Part shown: piece after piece, positions 27,701 to 41,100 of the stretch
How the letters are laid out: each line of letters begins with the position of its first letter
Position numbering within the stretch: the first letter of the stretch is position 1
DNA from: Strigamia acuminata
Taxonomy: Eukaryota > Arthropoda > Chilopoda > Geophilomorpha > Linotaeniidae
Length of the DNA: 64,000 nt
Assembly (NCBI GenBank): GCA_949358305.1
Contig: OX442315.1
Location: forward strand, 29,228,427 to 29,292,426
Direction of reading: 5' to 3'
Translations under genes and position numbers: made by a program
The notes under the pieces: generated by a model
Databases searched by the model: none
Seen by the model: the letters and a program-made list of their open reading frames with translations, nothing else
What the model was told of the DNA's origin: nothing

Positions 27701-30700
27701 AGTTTTCGACTGTTATTTTTCTTTTAATGTGCATATATAAATCACCTATTGGAAAAAAAATGTTTTTAATTCGTTTTACACCATGCCAATGCCAGGTGTG
27801 GCCATAATGTTAAATAATATATACACGCAATAAGGAGTTTCACTCAGTTGGATTAAATCCGATTTTTCAGAAAACTGCTCATCGACAACGAAATGTGAGC
27901 AATTTAAGCTTTAAAAAAAAGAAAAGAAAAAAAGAAATTCAATCCCAAATGTGTGAAACCCCCAATTGCTATCAAAAAGGCTTCACCGCAAGGCAGGTTC
28001 GTGCAGTCCTCCCAAAAATTCACTGCTGTGGCTGATCGACGCGACTTCCAACTTCCGGATGACTGCTTTTGATGCAAAATACTTAGCAAACAACATCAGA
28101 CACCAACAGCCAGAAAACTGTCCTTTTCACATAGCCCCTCTAATGAGCCGTAAAACCAATCTGGCCATCCGCACTTCCAAGCCCAATAAATTACATTAAT
28201 TTGTCCAAACAGACAAAATCAACAGTAAAAGTTAACAACAACAAAAAAAAAATAATTAGCAAGATAAATTAACACGTGTTCTATTATCTACATCTAGAAT
28301 TTTTAATCAAAAAATCGATCTTCATTCCCAATGCCAATATACAATATTCCGCGCAGCCATCTGTTGCGAAATAAAGCCACTAATTTCGGCCTCCCATTTC
28401 CCATGATGGCCAACCATTCTTGCTACTGATAAAAACAAAACCATTATCGACTGCTCAATCAATCCAAACAATAAATGGCCTAATTACGGGAAAAGAATAA
28501 AACTCTATCACCAATCTATCTCCCACCATATTAATCTAACAATACTGCAAATACAATTCTCTTTGCGTCTTTTAATTACCAAAACATTTTTTGGAATTTA
28601 GAAAAAATAAAAATGAAAAAATCATATTAACAAAACGCAAATACGTACAACATTTCTTCGACAGCACCCCTGAAGGAAATTAATTTGTATAGACAACAAC
28701 CGGATATTAGAATACGGTCAACAAACGGATACAACCCTCATTCGATGAAAACGGAAAGAAGGGGAGATCAAAATTCAACAAAAAAAAAATATTGAAAGAC
28801 TAAAAGAGAAGTAGGGAAGTGAATGGAGGTAGCGCTGTAGCTCCTCCAATCACAGAATTCAATAAACATCTACTCACGAGAGGGTACGAGAGATGATTAG
28901 GTTCCATCAAGAGAGGGGGAGAGACAACCAATTTTGCATAAAATGTAGGGACCTTTGTACAACTAACTCAATTAAAATCTACAATCTTCAATATCTAGTC
29001 AATTTCTTTGTCCCATTTTTTAATTAATACTCTCCCCCAATAGGGTCCATCAAAATTAATAAATCATGAAATAAAAAAAAAAAAAAAAAAAAAAAAAAAA
29101 GATTTTCAATTGAAATCTCCTCAATTTAGACTCTAACCTTCCACTACAGTATTGGACATCCATGACCGAAACAAGAGGGCGTGCCACTAATGAGACGACC
29201 CTTTCTTGACCTGTCTCTGCTTCATAGAACCACCAATAGACTAAGGTCATCCACTAGACATTTTTTTCTTCTTCTTCTTCTTCTTTTTCCGTTTCTCGCT
29301 ACACGCAGAACCATTCTTGGATGTATCCACAATCAATCCACAGTCCATTGCCTCGGCCTCATGTTGCGAACGAGGAAAGCCCACCCATCTTTTGGAAGTG
29401 CTTGTTTGTTGCAACAAAATCAAGTATTCAGCCCTGTAGATGTAAAAATTCAATTGATTTTCTCCTCTTTTCAAATAAACCAGCTGAAATTAGTTAAATT
29501 TATGTTTTCGTGAATCTATAAATTTAGCGAACTAATTGCAATCGCCATATACATACGGAATAGTCGTTTACATATAAGTATTCCTTATAAATTTCCGCTT
29601 AATTAAACCACAGATTGTTCGAGATATACACGTCATTTGCCAGGTCACACGGAAGGGTTTTTTTTCTCTCCCTAGGAGGTTCAAATTCATTTACTCATTT
29701 TGTCACGAGAGGCGTTACTGAAATTGCCCACTATTTTCTCGGCTGCGTTCTCCCTCCTCCTCATATAATTTGTCAGTTAAAATATCGAGTTTTGTGTCAA
29801 ACAAATAGCCCCTTAGTTATGCATTTGAAAATGCATTTAAAAAAACGTCACCTTAGATGTTTGGTAGTGCAAACATGTAATAATAATTTACTGTTATTAA
29901 TTCAATTAAATCGATCTATTCAGCTGCAAGCCTGCGACCGTTTCCAATGGAATGCGCAAGACTTTATTTATATTTCACTATTTTGCATTCATCAATGTAC
30001 GGAATTAAATCAATCCGGTTGAATAATCAAACTAAAGCGGCATTAGGAATTCCGAGACGGCAAACCGGGTGTGTGGGAGAGAGCACGAGAGACGTCTTAC
30101 ATCGTAACAAAAATTCTTATCGATACTTTTGACTTGCGTGTAGACATTGCAGAATGGGGCGTGTGGGGGTTTCACACCAGCCTTGTCATTTTAATTTCAC
30201 ACCTGCTCACGTCAGAATCTACTCGCAGCAAAGTGCGTTGCCAAGCAACGGTCAATGACAACACGCAGACAGATAGACAGACAGACCCATCCAGAACCAA
30301 CCAAATTTAATGACAAAAATTCCATTAAAGTCACTTCGCGTGTCATTAATAGTACTCTCATTGTTGCCAAAGTGGACTAACAAAAACACCACACAACCCC
30401 AATCAATGAAAACAGTTACATACAAAAATAGCAGAAACCCTCGACTTTCTGCACATATAAAAAAAAAGCAGTGAAAACTGCACATTTCTTAATTTTATTT
30501 ACAATAAGTGCCAGCAGAGAGCGTCACTTTGTGTTGAAAACTTAATTTTTCAAATTTCTAACAACCATACAGAGCCTGTAACCACTGGGATTTAATTTTG
30601 TTGCTTTCATTTGTAAGCTAAAGATTTTTTCCTCCACTTTTTCCGGAAAATTAAATATTACATAAGATAACCATTAATAATTCACTTTTTACTAAATAAA

Positions 30701-33700
30701 TAAACTTGCATTGCAATTTTAGATTTAAAAAAAAATGTTAATTGGTAGAAGTAGCCATTAAAGTGGCTGTCACACTTATCTATTTCTCTAAATCACCGAT
30801 AAGGGGCGTGGCAAGTGTCATGGCAGCTCGCACGCAATTGCAGTCAAAGATTAGCAGATCTTCAAGAGACACATTAATGGCCTGCACATTTCCAACAACT
30901 TGAAATAATTGCACACAACAAAATTGGATTACAAATTAAAACAACAACAACTGGCTTAGACACATTTTTAAAATTAAAAATCCCCTCCGACTAAGTAAGA
31001 CAACCAAACCCAATCGATAACCAATCAATAACTCATTATCTCTTCTTGGAAAAGCTTTTCACACCAATTTATTAATACACAATAAGCAGTTGATCGATTG
31101 CAGTAATCCAATACGGTGACATCGTACTCAATTACTTTCATCCATATACCGTATATCTTAAAGATAGGACCGCACTTCAATTAATTTTAACATTTTCCAT
31201 TAATATTACAAATGTTTTTAATCATCTAACAGTCTTAATTTCAAATTTAAATTCCAAATCTATTGTGAACGAAAGGGTTATGTTGATTATCAATAATCAA
31301 CATAATGGGATTTAAACTGTGAATAGCTCTCAGTAGTGTTCTTTCAAAAGGTTGAAGCAAGGGCTGCATTATAGGTAATCTACTAGGTATCGACTTCCGT
31401 TTTGCAGTCTCGCTGTAATTAAAAATTTAAAACAGCGCAGATTAAAAAAATCCCTAATCATATCAAGAATCCAAAATGAACAGAAAACTATAGGCGCATT
31501 CTAAAAGTAATTTAGACTAAATAGCATTTTAAACATTTTAACCCTCGGAGAGATAAGTAAAATGTACCCGCTTTGGTATTATATAAAGACAATTTTTAGG
31601 TCGATTGGTTAAATTTTAGTTTATAAAACTTCGTAACTAATTTTACAAAGGTTGCAATACGTAAATAAAACAATTAAATACGTTTGAACCGTCTGATGGT
31701 GGTTTTAAACACTACTGGTAAAAGCCAAAAGCTGAAGCGCTCTTTGCTAATGCAGCAAAGCCAGCTTAAAAATTATGCTGGAGCTTTTAGGGAAAGAAAA
31801 TTTCAATTCAGAATAATTAATTAAATAAATAACCAATGACTATAAATTTCATCTGAGCTATAGTCTATCATCATATAAACATAGTCACAAATTTTCAGCA
31901 AAAAACAATAAACAAAAAAAAAAAATCTCCTATTCAAGAAAGTGCTTGTCCCTAAACGCATATAGCCTTATGCCTCCGAGAATTAAACTGTTTTTCTCGA
32001 TCCAAATTCAAAAATGGCGACTGATTTAAACAACAAACGTGCTTAACTGCAAGTTAAAGATGCATTTGTGAATGCGCCTAGAATTCTACTTCAATTTTAA
32101 ACAAATTCAAAAGCACGAAAAGTTTTATTCTCATAAACATTCACTTGTGTAACTCCCCATCTGAAAATTTCACAGACAAGTGGTTGCTGACCCAACAACC
32201 AGCAAGCCAAACTGGTTGTCAAGAGACAAGGCCCAGGCTTCATTCAACCGTACATCTAAACGGCCTTGGTACATGCTACTGGTCCCCTAGTGACAAAATA
32301 GTGCAACCAGGTGGAGCGCCGAACGGGTGAGGGTCTTACAAATGCATCTAAATCTTTCTTATCTAGGTATACCCATTAAGGGAAGACAGCCGGTTAAACC
32401 AAGTCTTGAAAAAAATTTAAAACTAAAATTTGAAATAAAAACAAAATAAATATACATTTTAAGAAATAAATTTTGAAAAAAAAATTTAAGAATCTCGAGT
32501 TGCATATATAATTATAAAAAAAAAATTTTTTTTAGTTTATTTTTTTAAGAAATTGTTTTCCGTGTCAACAATTTGAAAGAAGTTTCTCAAATGTTGACAG
32601 ACTAAACAAACACGCATGATTTATAGCAAATAAAAAGCAAACTAAACTGGAAAGATTACAATCTTATTCAGTAACGACCCATTTAGTTAAGCCGAACAAA
32701 AAAGGGCCGATTACAACCCAAGTGTTCAGAAAACATTAAATTTTACAATACACAAGTATAATCTTTACGCAACTCGAGTTGAAGATTTTATGATGTACAT
32801 CTTTTTACAAAATGGCCTTAAAATAAAGGAATGGCACATTTTCCGTCCTAAAAACTGATCATCCAATAGGAGAAGCGGATTTTCTAGTTCCATATTAAAC
32901 ATGGCGGACTCGGTGAGTCATTTGATTGATATGAAATTTGATTTGCGCATGTCAAGCTGATGCATGACACAAAAAACAAAACATGATGCCGCACAAATTA
33001 AAAACCAAAAAAAAAAAAAAAAAAAATTAAATGTCTATTTTAATTGGTATCAAGAATCATTTCACTTGACCCTTAATTAATCCTGCAGAAGTAAATAAAT
33101 TTTCGGGGGAAACTTCAAATAAAACGCAGAAAAAACGAGAAAAAAACCGCAGAAAAAAATCCAAACGGAAATAAATTCATCACAAGTGCAAAGCACATTT
33201 CAACAACGGAATCTTTAGATGGGCAAATGGATTGTTTTAGGTCCATAAACCTACCCTAACATCTAATTGGATAAGGGATAAAGAGGAGAATGGTGGACGA
33301 GAGCAGGGACTTGATAGTTTTGTACAACCCCCCTAATAATTTCATTCTGTACATGACAGAAAATATTACAAGCGGAAGAGGATTTAGGGGACACGAAAAG
33401 TCCACACTAAAGATATAAGGGGTTTTAATGGTAGAGAGACATCCAATGTCCAGATTGAGCGGACAATGCAATGAGTGGGTGAGATGGAACGCATCGCTGA
33501 TTTTCTCAATGAAATTACATGGCATCAGCCATCAATTGAATTCGGGGACCATCGGATAAAGTGATTATTAAAAAAAAAAAATCTAATAAAAGAGACCGAA
33601 AGGAAATTTTTTTTACTTTAAAAAAATGAGTTTATGATATTACAAATTTTCTGCTCAAAACGATATTAAATATTTGAAATCCGGTTAGAAAAATTCTTTT

Positions 33701-35145
33701 ATTTCAATTAAGCCTATGTGTTGTTTTTCTGTTTTTTTTTGCCCACTCTCGAGTTGTTTCCCTAATGGATCTTCAGAAATAAAAGTCTCCAATAGGGCAA
33801 ACTTTTCTTCTTCATTAATGAGTTTTTTTCTTTCCTTTTCATCTTTTGGATCACACAGGTATGAAGAGAAAGACAAAAGTGGGAGATTTTTCCAATTGTT
33901 CGCCCTTGTTTTTCAATATTACTTTCCTCTTTTCCTATTGAAAATGCATTACAGAGACAAGATGGGGGCTACACTCAGGTGCAATTTTTTCCCCCCTCAA
34001 ATCTCTCTTTCTCTTTTTTTGTTTTCATCTGCAAAACTATTGGCTAACTGTAAAGGTGATAGCAACATACGATGTTTACTGTTTCAGAATCCAAAAATCA
34101 ACATCTAAATAAAATTTTTTTTAAAAAAAATATAATGGAAATTGGAATTTAAAACCAAAAAAATAAAATCATCAAAAAAAAAGTTATTAAATGAGAAATA
34201 ACTGAGCTCATGTTGTGTAAACAACAGCATTGTATCCATTTCGCGGAAACAAATTAAAAAAGTCATCATATTTCTTATCCAAAGTAAAAAAAATAAAAAT
34301 AAAAATAAAATAAAACGCACGCATGCGCAAATTGGTGTCTAAATTTTATTCAAAATGTCAACAACAAAAAATTGGAATTTCATGCATGAAATGTTAGAAA
34401 ATTTTCGCACACCAAATGCATGATATTTAATTAAATTTCCATACTCAAGTATAATAAACTTGTAGAATTTTATCGTTATATCTCAGGAGCAGCATCAGAC
34501 GATATGAAACTCAATCACTATGTCATACTTGTAACCTCACTATTGGGATTTCTTTGTTTATGATTGAAAACATTCTCAAGAAAGAAAGAAAAACAATCAA
34601 TAGGTGCATTCGGCAATACAAACATTGTGGTAATGCATTTTAAACGTGTTTCGTTTCAGCAGATGTTACAAAGTTCAAAGATAAACTCAGATTTAGCACA
34701 TGAAAACGCCTATTTTGCAGCCAAATTTCTTTCTCCGATTCGACTGGCTTCTAATTACATTTTATTTGGTAAGTTAATTTAAACGTAGAAAAAACATCCA
34801 AAAAAACAATTACCTAGAAAGAGGTAAAAGCTTTCAATCATTCTTCATCAGCAATTTAGATGAGCTAATTGGGACAAATTACGCCATAAAACTTATTTCT
34901 ATTCCCGACTTGCATCCATCATTGCTAAAGGAATTATTGCTGAATTTTTAATCGCAAAGCCCATCAATAAAAATTGTAAAAGCACAAGTGGAGAACGTCA
35001 ATTTAACCGATATTTATTCAAAACTACTCTTCTCTTTTCCTGCAGACATAATTTTGAAACATTCATGAACTGCTGTTCCCTCATTAAATGCATGGAATAT
35101 TTGAATTTCAACAAACTCGCTGCTCCCGCTTCCTTTTATAAACTC

Positions 35146-35178
<33 letters not shown>

Positions 35179-38100
35179 TTAGAATAATCCATGTCTTAGA
35201 AAGAGAACTGAATAAACTTTCGTGTATTTTCGGACACCTTAATCCAGGCCTCGGGTAAAAAATGTATAAAAGCAGTTCGATGGTAATTTGTCTCCATTTC
35301 GCGTTCCCAAGTTCACCAGTTGGACGCTAGGGATCAATTTTATTTTCTCCCCCAGTCCAATGTATTTTTCCGACAGATCCCACATGCCCTTCGACTGTAT
35401 AAAGAATAAGAGAGACAAAACAAACGTATTTGCCTTCAATTCTCTGTGTAACCCTTACAAAAATCTGAGACAATCTAGTGACAAAATAGGAAACCAACGT
35501 CAATAGACTGGAGAGGTGAGGAGGAGGTGGGGTCAGGAAGCAATAGTGAGAGCCAATATTTGCCAAGGAAAATGAAACTCCAACGGGATTTCATTAGAGA
35601 CAGAAACTTGGAAAACACAGAAGACTCTTCTTTGACACCGTATACCAGATCTAACTTCATTTCCGGTCACAATTTTCTTTGCGCCCTCGTTCAAAATTGA
35701 ACTTAGCCAATTGTAAATACGATGATGCAGTCTAGGCGGGAAAAAAAATTAATAACAATAAAATAAAACAAATTGATCATTCCTTCTTTCCAATAATAAA
35801 TATTGTACATTCTATACTTTATAGAAATAGAAATAAAAGAAAGCAGAAGCCATGTTTACAAAAAATTTGCCGCCTTCTCTGGCGCCTTGGTAATCGACTT
35901 GCGATGAGTTTCGCGAAACCTAGACGACTACACCTGTTCACAGCAGACTGCCACTGCCCACTATATAATTTTTTATTAAGAAAGAAAAAAAAAAAACTCA
36001 TTTGTTTGTCAATTCATTGATGAATGTTATGTTGACTCGGTAATATTTACGTACCTAATAAAATATTCACGTTTATCTAAATGCCAATATAGGATATTTT
36101 TATTTCTTTGTATTTTTTCTGGATAGAATTTCTTAACGATATTATTTTCCAAGAAATTTCTTAGTTTTTTTTTTCAGTTTTCAAGGAGAAAGAGAAAAAG
36201 TAAAAACACGTAAATGTTTGATCAAGTGTCAATATATTTGACAAAACCGTTAGCAAAAAAAAAAAATCCCCACAATCCATGAGGGGTGTGTTAGTAACCA
36301 GGACAACAAGGCAACAAACAGATAGGAGGTAAGTGTAATGTATATACAACAAACCCTGTATCAATTTGATTAAAAGCACATGACTGATTGCTCGAAATAT
36401 AACAGAACACTCCACAACTGAATCTTATTATTTCATATAGAAAAACCAAAAAAAAATATTAATAAATAAATAAATAAAAATAAAAATAAAAATCCACCCT
36501 TTTCTTAAAAGGTCATTGCAATTTCAGTTTTCACCTCCTACAAATTGGAAAAAAAAAATATTTTTATAAAAATAATTTTTTTGGCTTGAAAAGAGAAATA
36601 ATCACCACATTGAAATTTTCTCTTTTTTATTTCTTTACAAAAGAAAAAAAAAATTATTTTCATTTACTTTAATCCAAAAGAAGTGGCTGAGGTTAGAATT
36701 AAACTCTTTATACCTTTCTAATTTAATGTCTCTTTTCATCTTTCTTAAACAGTTCTTTTAAAAAAATAAAAAAATTCAAAATCCAAAAAAAAAAATATGA
36801 AAATGAAAACCACTAATGGCAGACATTAAAATATTAGAACACAAAGAAAAAAGTGAAAGATAGGATAGGTGAAAACAGGAAATAAGTGTCATTAATGTGG
36901 TTGCCAACATAATGGCAACACAAGACGACACCAAAGGATTCACGAGTCAAATGGTCTCATTAAGAAATGAGCAGACGTTCACAGAAAAAAAAAACACACA
37001 AAATAAAAATAAAAAAATAAAAGCAAAATACTTTACCAAATAAACACGCAAACAAATTTCAAAATGCTCATCGTCTTTCAAATGACACCCTGGAGGAATG
37101 GCAAAAATAAGAGACGCGAGTGTTTTATTCAAATTACTTTAACCAATATTAATTAATTACAATTAAATTCCTTGTGTATGTGTGCAAATTCATCAAATTC
37201 CTCAAGTGCCCACTTGGAAAATTCCAACCATGCCAGAAACACCACAATATCAATTTCACTCAACTTTTCATCTTCCAACATTACACTCCTAAAGTGCCCA
37301 TCCCCTTACCCACATCCTTCATCTTCCGGCTATAAATGCCCAAACCGATTTTAATATCAAACGAATAAACTATTCAAACAATTACAAACTATTCCCTCCA
37401 TAGACGACGAAAAGAAACGAGATTGCATTACCTTTAGCAGGTGGCCAGTACTTGTACCAAGAAAGGCGACAGTGAAGTCGTGGGTCGATGTAGCAGCCAC
37501 TGAAGTCAGCAGGGGGCTTTGATAGGTGATGACGGGACTGGCCCGGACTGGATCCGAACCACCCAAAGGAGTATTAACGTCGGTGCCACAGAAGTCGTCG
37601 GATATGACCAGTTGCTGTAAAAAAGAAAATAATAGAAATTTCATTAATACATTATAGGAATTAGCAAAATAGATCAAAGAATTAGTCGAGTTGTTAAAAA
37701 GAAATGGAAAATTTTACATTTAATCCATTAATGCTAGCAATTTGCAAGATTCGTCTTCGCTTTAGAGCACGCATTTTTTAAATTAAACTACATTTGTGTA
37801 ATTGCTGTTCGAGTAAGTACATACAGAATGTAAATGAAATGAGGAAGGAAGAAATGCGATCAATCCTCACGTCAACATTTCAACAACCAGAGAAAATATG
37901 GTTGTCTAACTAGACTAAAAAACAAAACAATAAAAATTGAAGGGTGGTTTCAACTTTAAAAATATTATTAACCGCACTTCAATAAAATAACGGATGATTT
38001 TTTATGAAAAAAAATGACAATCAAAACTTATTCTAAATCTGAATGACTGCCAACATGTGATGAAAAATCGTTTGAACCCAAAATATTATCCTTCTGCCAA

Positions 38101-41100
38101 CTGCATTTGGCAAAGACTAGTCTATTTCGTCCCATCATCTTCATCCATTGCTCATTCAATTAGCAGTTACTATGGCAACTGCTTAGATCCCATTCTTTGG
38201 TCAAATATGGCCACCAGCTGGCACAAATAAAATACAAAATTGCACGTGTTATCTACAACTAATCTGATGTATCAACACCAGCTGGAAGCACTGCATTTTT
38301 GCCAATTTCTTTTTTTTATATATTTTTTTTATATTCCATATCGCATTTCACGATGTTCCATCGCGAGCGCCCATTTTTAAACGTTTAAATTAAACGAGAA
38401 AAGTAGAAAACCGATTTCGATTTGATTCAATGTGGAAGTCTAGAACTGTTACTTTATTCCATTCATGTTTCATTCCACCGAACCGAAGTAGTTGAAGCAA
38501 AGAAATAAAAGCATTTGGAGCGACTTCTTTTGTGGTAAATTTACTGCTAATTCCAATCCAATTTCACTTTCCCTTCTGGATGTAAGAAGATTCTCTTCAA
38601 ATAATCTATCTTTTCCTTCGAGTCAGAAAATTTCGCTGCGAAATTACCATTTAAAGACCAATATTTTACGCTGCATGTAATTTCGCAACCGGAGGTCGAG
38701 GACCACGCATATAAAAACAACGTCATAAACCATGACAAAGGTGTGTGGTGCGGGTACTTTTGTTTCATAAATGATTGTAGTAAACAACTACAAAAACCAT
38801 GCCGAAATTCTCAAATACTGTACATAAAACCTTTCTCCCTTCTTCTCCTTTCTTTTTCAAACAAAAGAGCAAAGAGGAAAAAGAGTGCTTCCATTTTATT
38901 TATTTTATTCATTTCTTTCCAAATAACAAAGTGAATAGCGTGTGCTTCACTTCACCATTTTCCACGTATTTTCTACATATTAACATACGAGTTTCTCTAA
39001 CTTAATGACGTTAGACATACTTTCTGAATCGAATTTTTTGCTGCACTCCCTAGTAAAAGAAATATATGCAGGATGCTGCTCTAACAGATAATTCGGCTCA
39101 CTCTTAATTATTCTTTTTTCTTCCTTTCTGTACTCAATTTTTTTCTTGCTTACGTTACGGATTGCTTGCTGCTATCCTTAGCAACATCGTTATTGTCGTT
39201 TACAAAACAGGTTATCTGGCAACCAAGCAGAACAAATTCTCCATTTTTCTGCTGCTTTGATATTAAAAGCTTATTCTTGCGTATTAAATTCAAAATGCCA
39301 TTCACACACACCCAATTAAAGATGATTTCAGCACACACATCATTCATCAATTGTATAATAAGTCAACCTGGTGTAACATCCTATTAGAATATTTGAATCA
39401 ACACGATCAAACAAGCAAAGCAACAAACAAGTGGATTGAAAAAGGAAATTACCGGTACGACAGTTAAAAATGCCTGTAGAGGGAAAAACACTCGGGTTAA
39501 AGTTATGCAGCACACTCACATCATTTACACCGTAATTATTGTTGCTTTCCCTGGTAATAATCTTTTTGTCAGTAATCGCCCGTGAAAAAACAATTCTGTC
39601 GTTGAAACATTTACGATTATTGTCGCAAAGTGCAGAATTTATCTTCAGTTTTTCAAAACAAGAGAATTAAACCTAATGAGAATCAACCGATCACGACTAC
39701 AAGCAGCCAGATTGACCAATCAAGACAAGACAAATTGGCTACCTAAAACAAATTGAATGACCATTCACAAGCAGCATAAAACGAATTGACCGATCACAAC
39801 CAATAAGATCAGCCAATCCAATGAGACCTTTTACCGCGATAAATTTCTTTTCATCCATTTTAATTTCAAACGAACGATACTTTTCTACCTTTCAATTATT
39901 TTCAAACAATTCGACATAAAATTAGATAAAATCACTAATAAAAAACTCACTTATTCACCGAGAGTTTAAGCATCAAACACTATCATTAAAATAGTAGGCA
40001 ATCCTTTATTTCCACCCTCACAAAAAACCTAATGTGAACACTAACAATAAAATCCTAATGTTGACAAACACAGCTATTACGAAGACAGAAAAACGAACAC
40101 AGAACCATGTTTTACATCGGTAAGGTTGGTAAACACACAAATCATTTTACTTTATTATAGTCAGCGCTATTAAAAGCCGATTTTTACACATTTTTGTATA
40201 TTTATACATACAAAAATCTTTTAACTAATGAATAGGGGCGGATTGTTAACACCTATAATTCCACTTGATCCAGGTGAAGACATTTCTCATCCAAGATGGT
40301 GGCTGAGCGTGAGTTTATTCATTATTTTTTAACTTGTATCTAAGTGGCATGAGACGAGCTTAAACTGTAGCCCTAATGCGTTTTTACTCTCCATTCTTTT
40401 GGTAATTGAACAAGAGAGAAAGAGTAATTTTCTTAAAAGTGCTGACTAATTTATCAACACTTAAAAAGAATCTCGGCTTAACTTATCTAATCCAACATGG
40501 GTGACAAAAATGGAATAAAAATTAAATTCACACAAAGGTTTAATTACGCTTCTACAAAAAAATCACCTTTTTTATATCAAGCGTTGAAAGGGTACAATGT
40601 ATTGAACAGTGTTAACTAACAACTTGAAAGGGGTTAGGAGAAAAATTGCCATTTGTGGCCACAAGGTGAGCTTCTTAGCTGCTATACCTCATTAATCTTT
40701 CGAAGCAATTAAAAAGGAAGAAGATATATTTAGTGCCCCCATGACTCCCAGTGTATCAGGCCTATTGGCTAGCCATTTAACTTTAAAACGTGTAATTAAG
40801 GAATTAAGCCAAACACCACGGGGAGACAACTTTCATCACACACAAAGATTAATCAAATACTCGTAGTGTGTGTTTAAATGAAAAATCATTTCTACAATTT
40901 CGGGGTAAATCACACAATAACGTGTAATTCCAGGCGCTATGGGAAAACCATGCTTTTTATACTCTGTCTCACTATAAGAATGCACTCTTTCCCATTGGCC
41001 CAGCCATTTCACTAATGTAGTGATACCAAAAAATAGACCAAAATACAATTAAAAAATTGCTTCTTTTCCTGACAAAGCAACCAATAAACTGAACAAACAT

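Larger units (their letters stand above)
16119..37431 (-). other. Plexin intron 2 (21,313 bp)
   Basis: Bounded by GTAATG (37431) and CACTTTCAG (16119). No open frame in it looks like a conserved protein. It contains microsatellites (20131, 24898, 29071, 35146, 36459), hairpins (18515-18602, 22207-22231, 31278-31305), a G+C-richer island at about 18070-18340 and scattered X-box, CTCF-like and YY1-like motifs. Its size is typical of introns that carry regulatory elements; that role is inference. Confidence 0.8.

Noticed and set aside
29071-29100. Poly(A) run as the tail of a retroposed element
   Set aside because: I find no upstream element body or flanking duplication.
29615-30022. 135-codon plus-strand frame in intron 2
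   Set aside because: No domain, signal or conserved wording is visible, and a frame of this length is expected occasionally in this much DNA.
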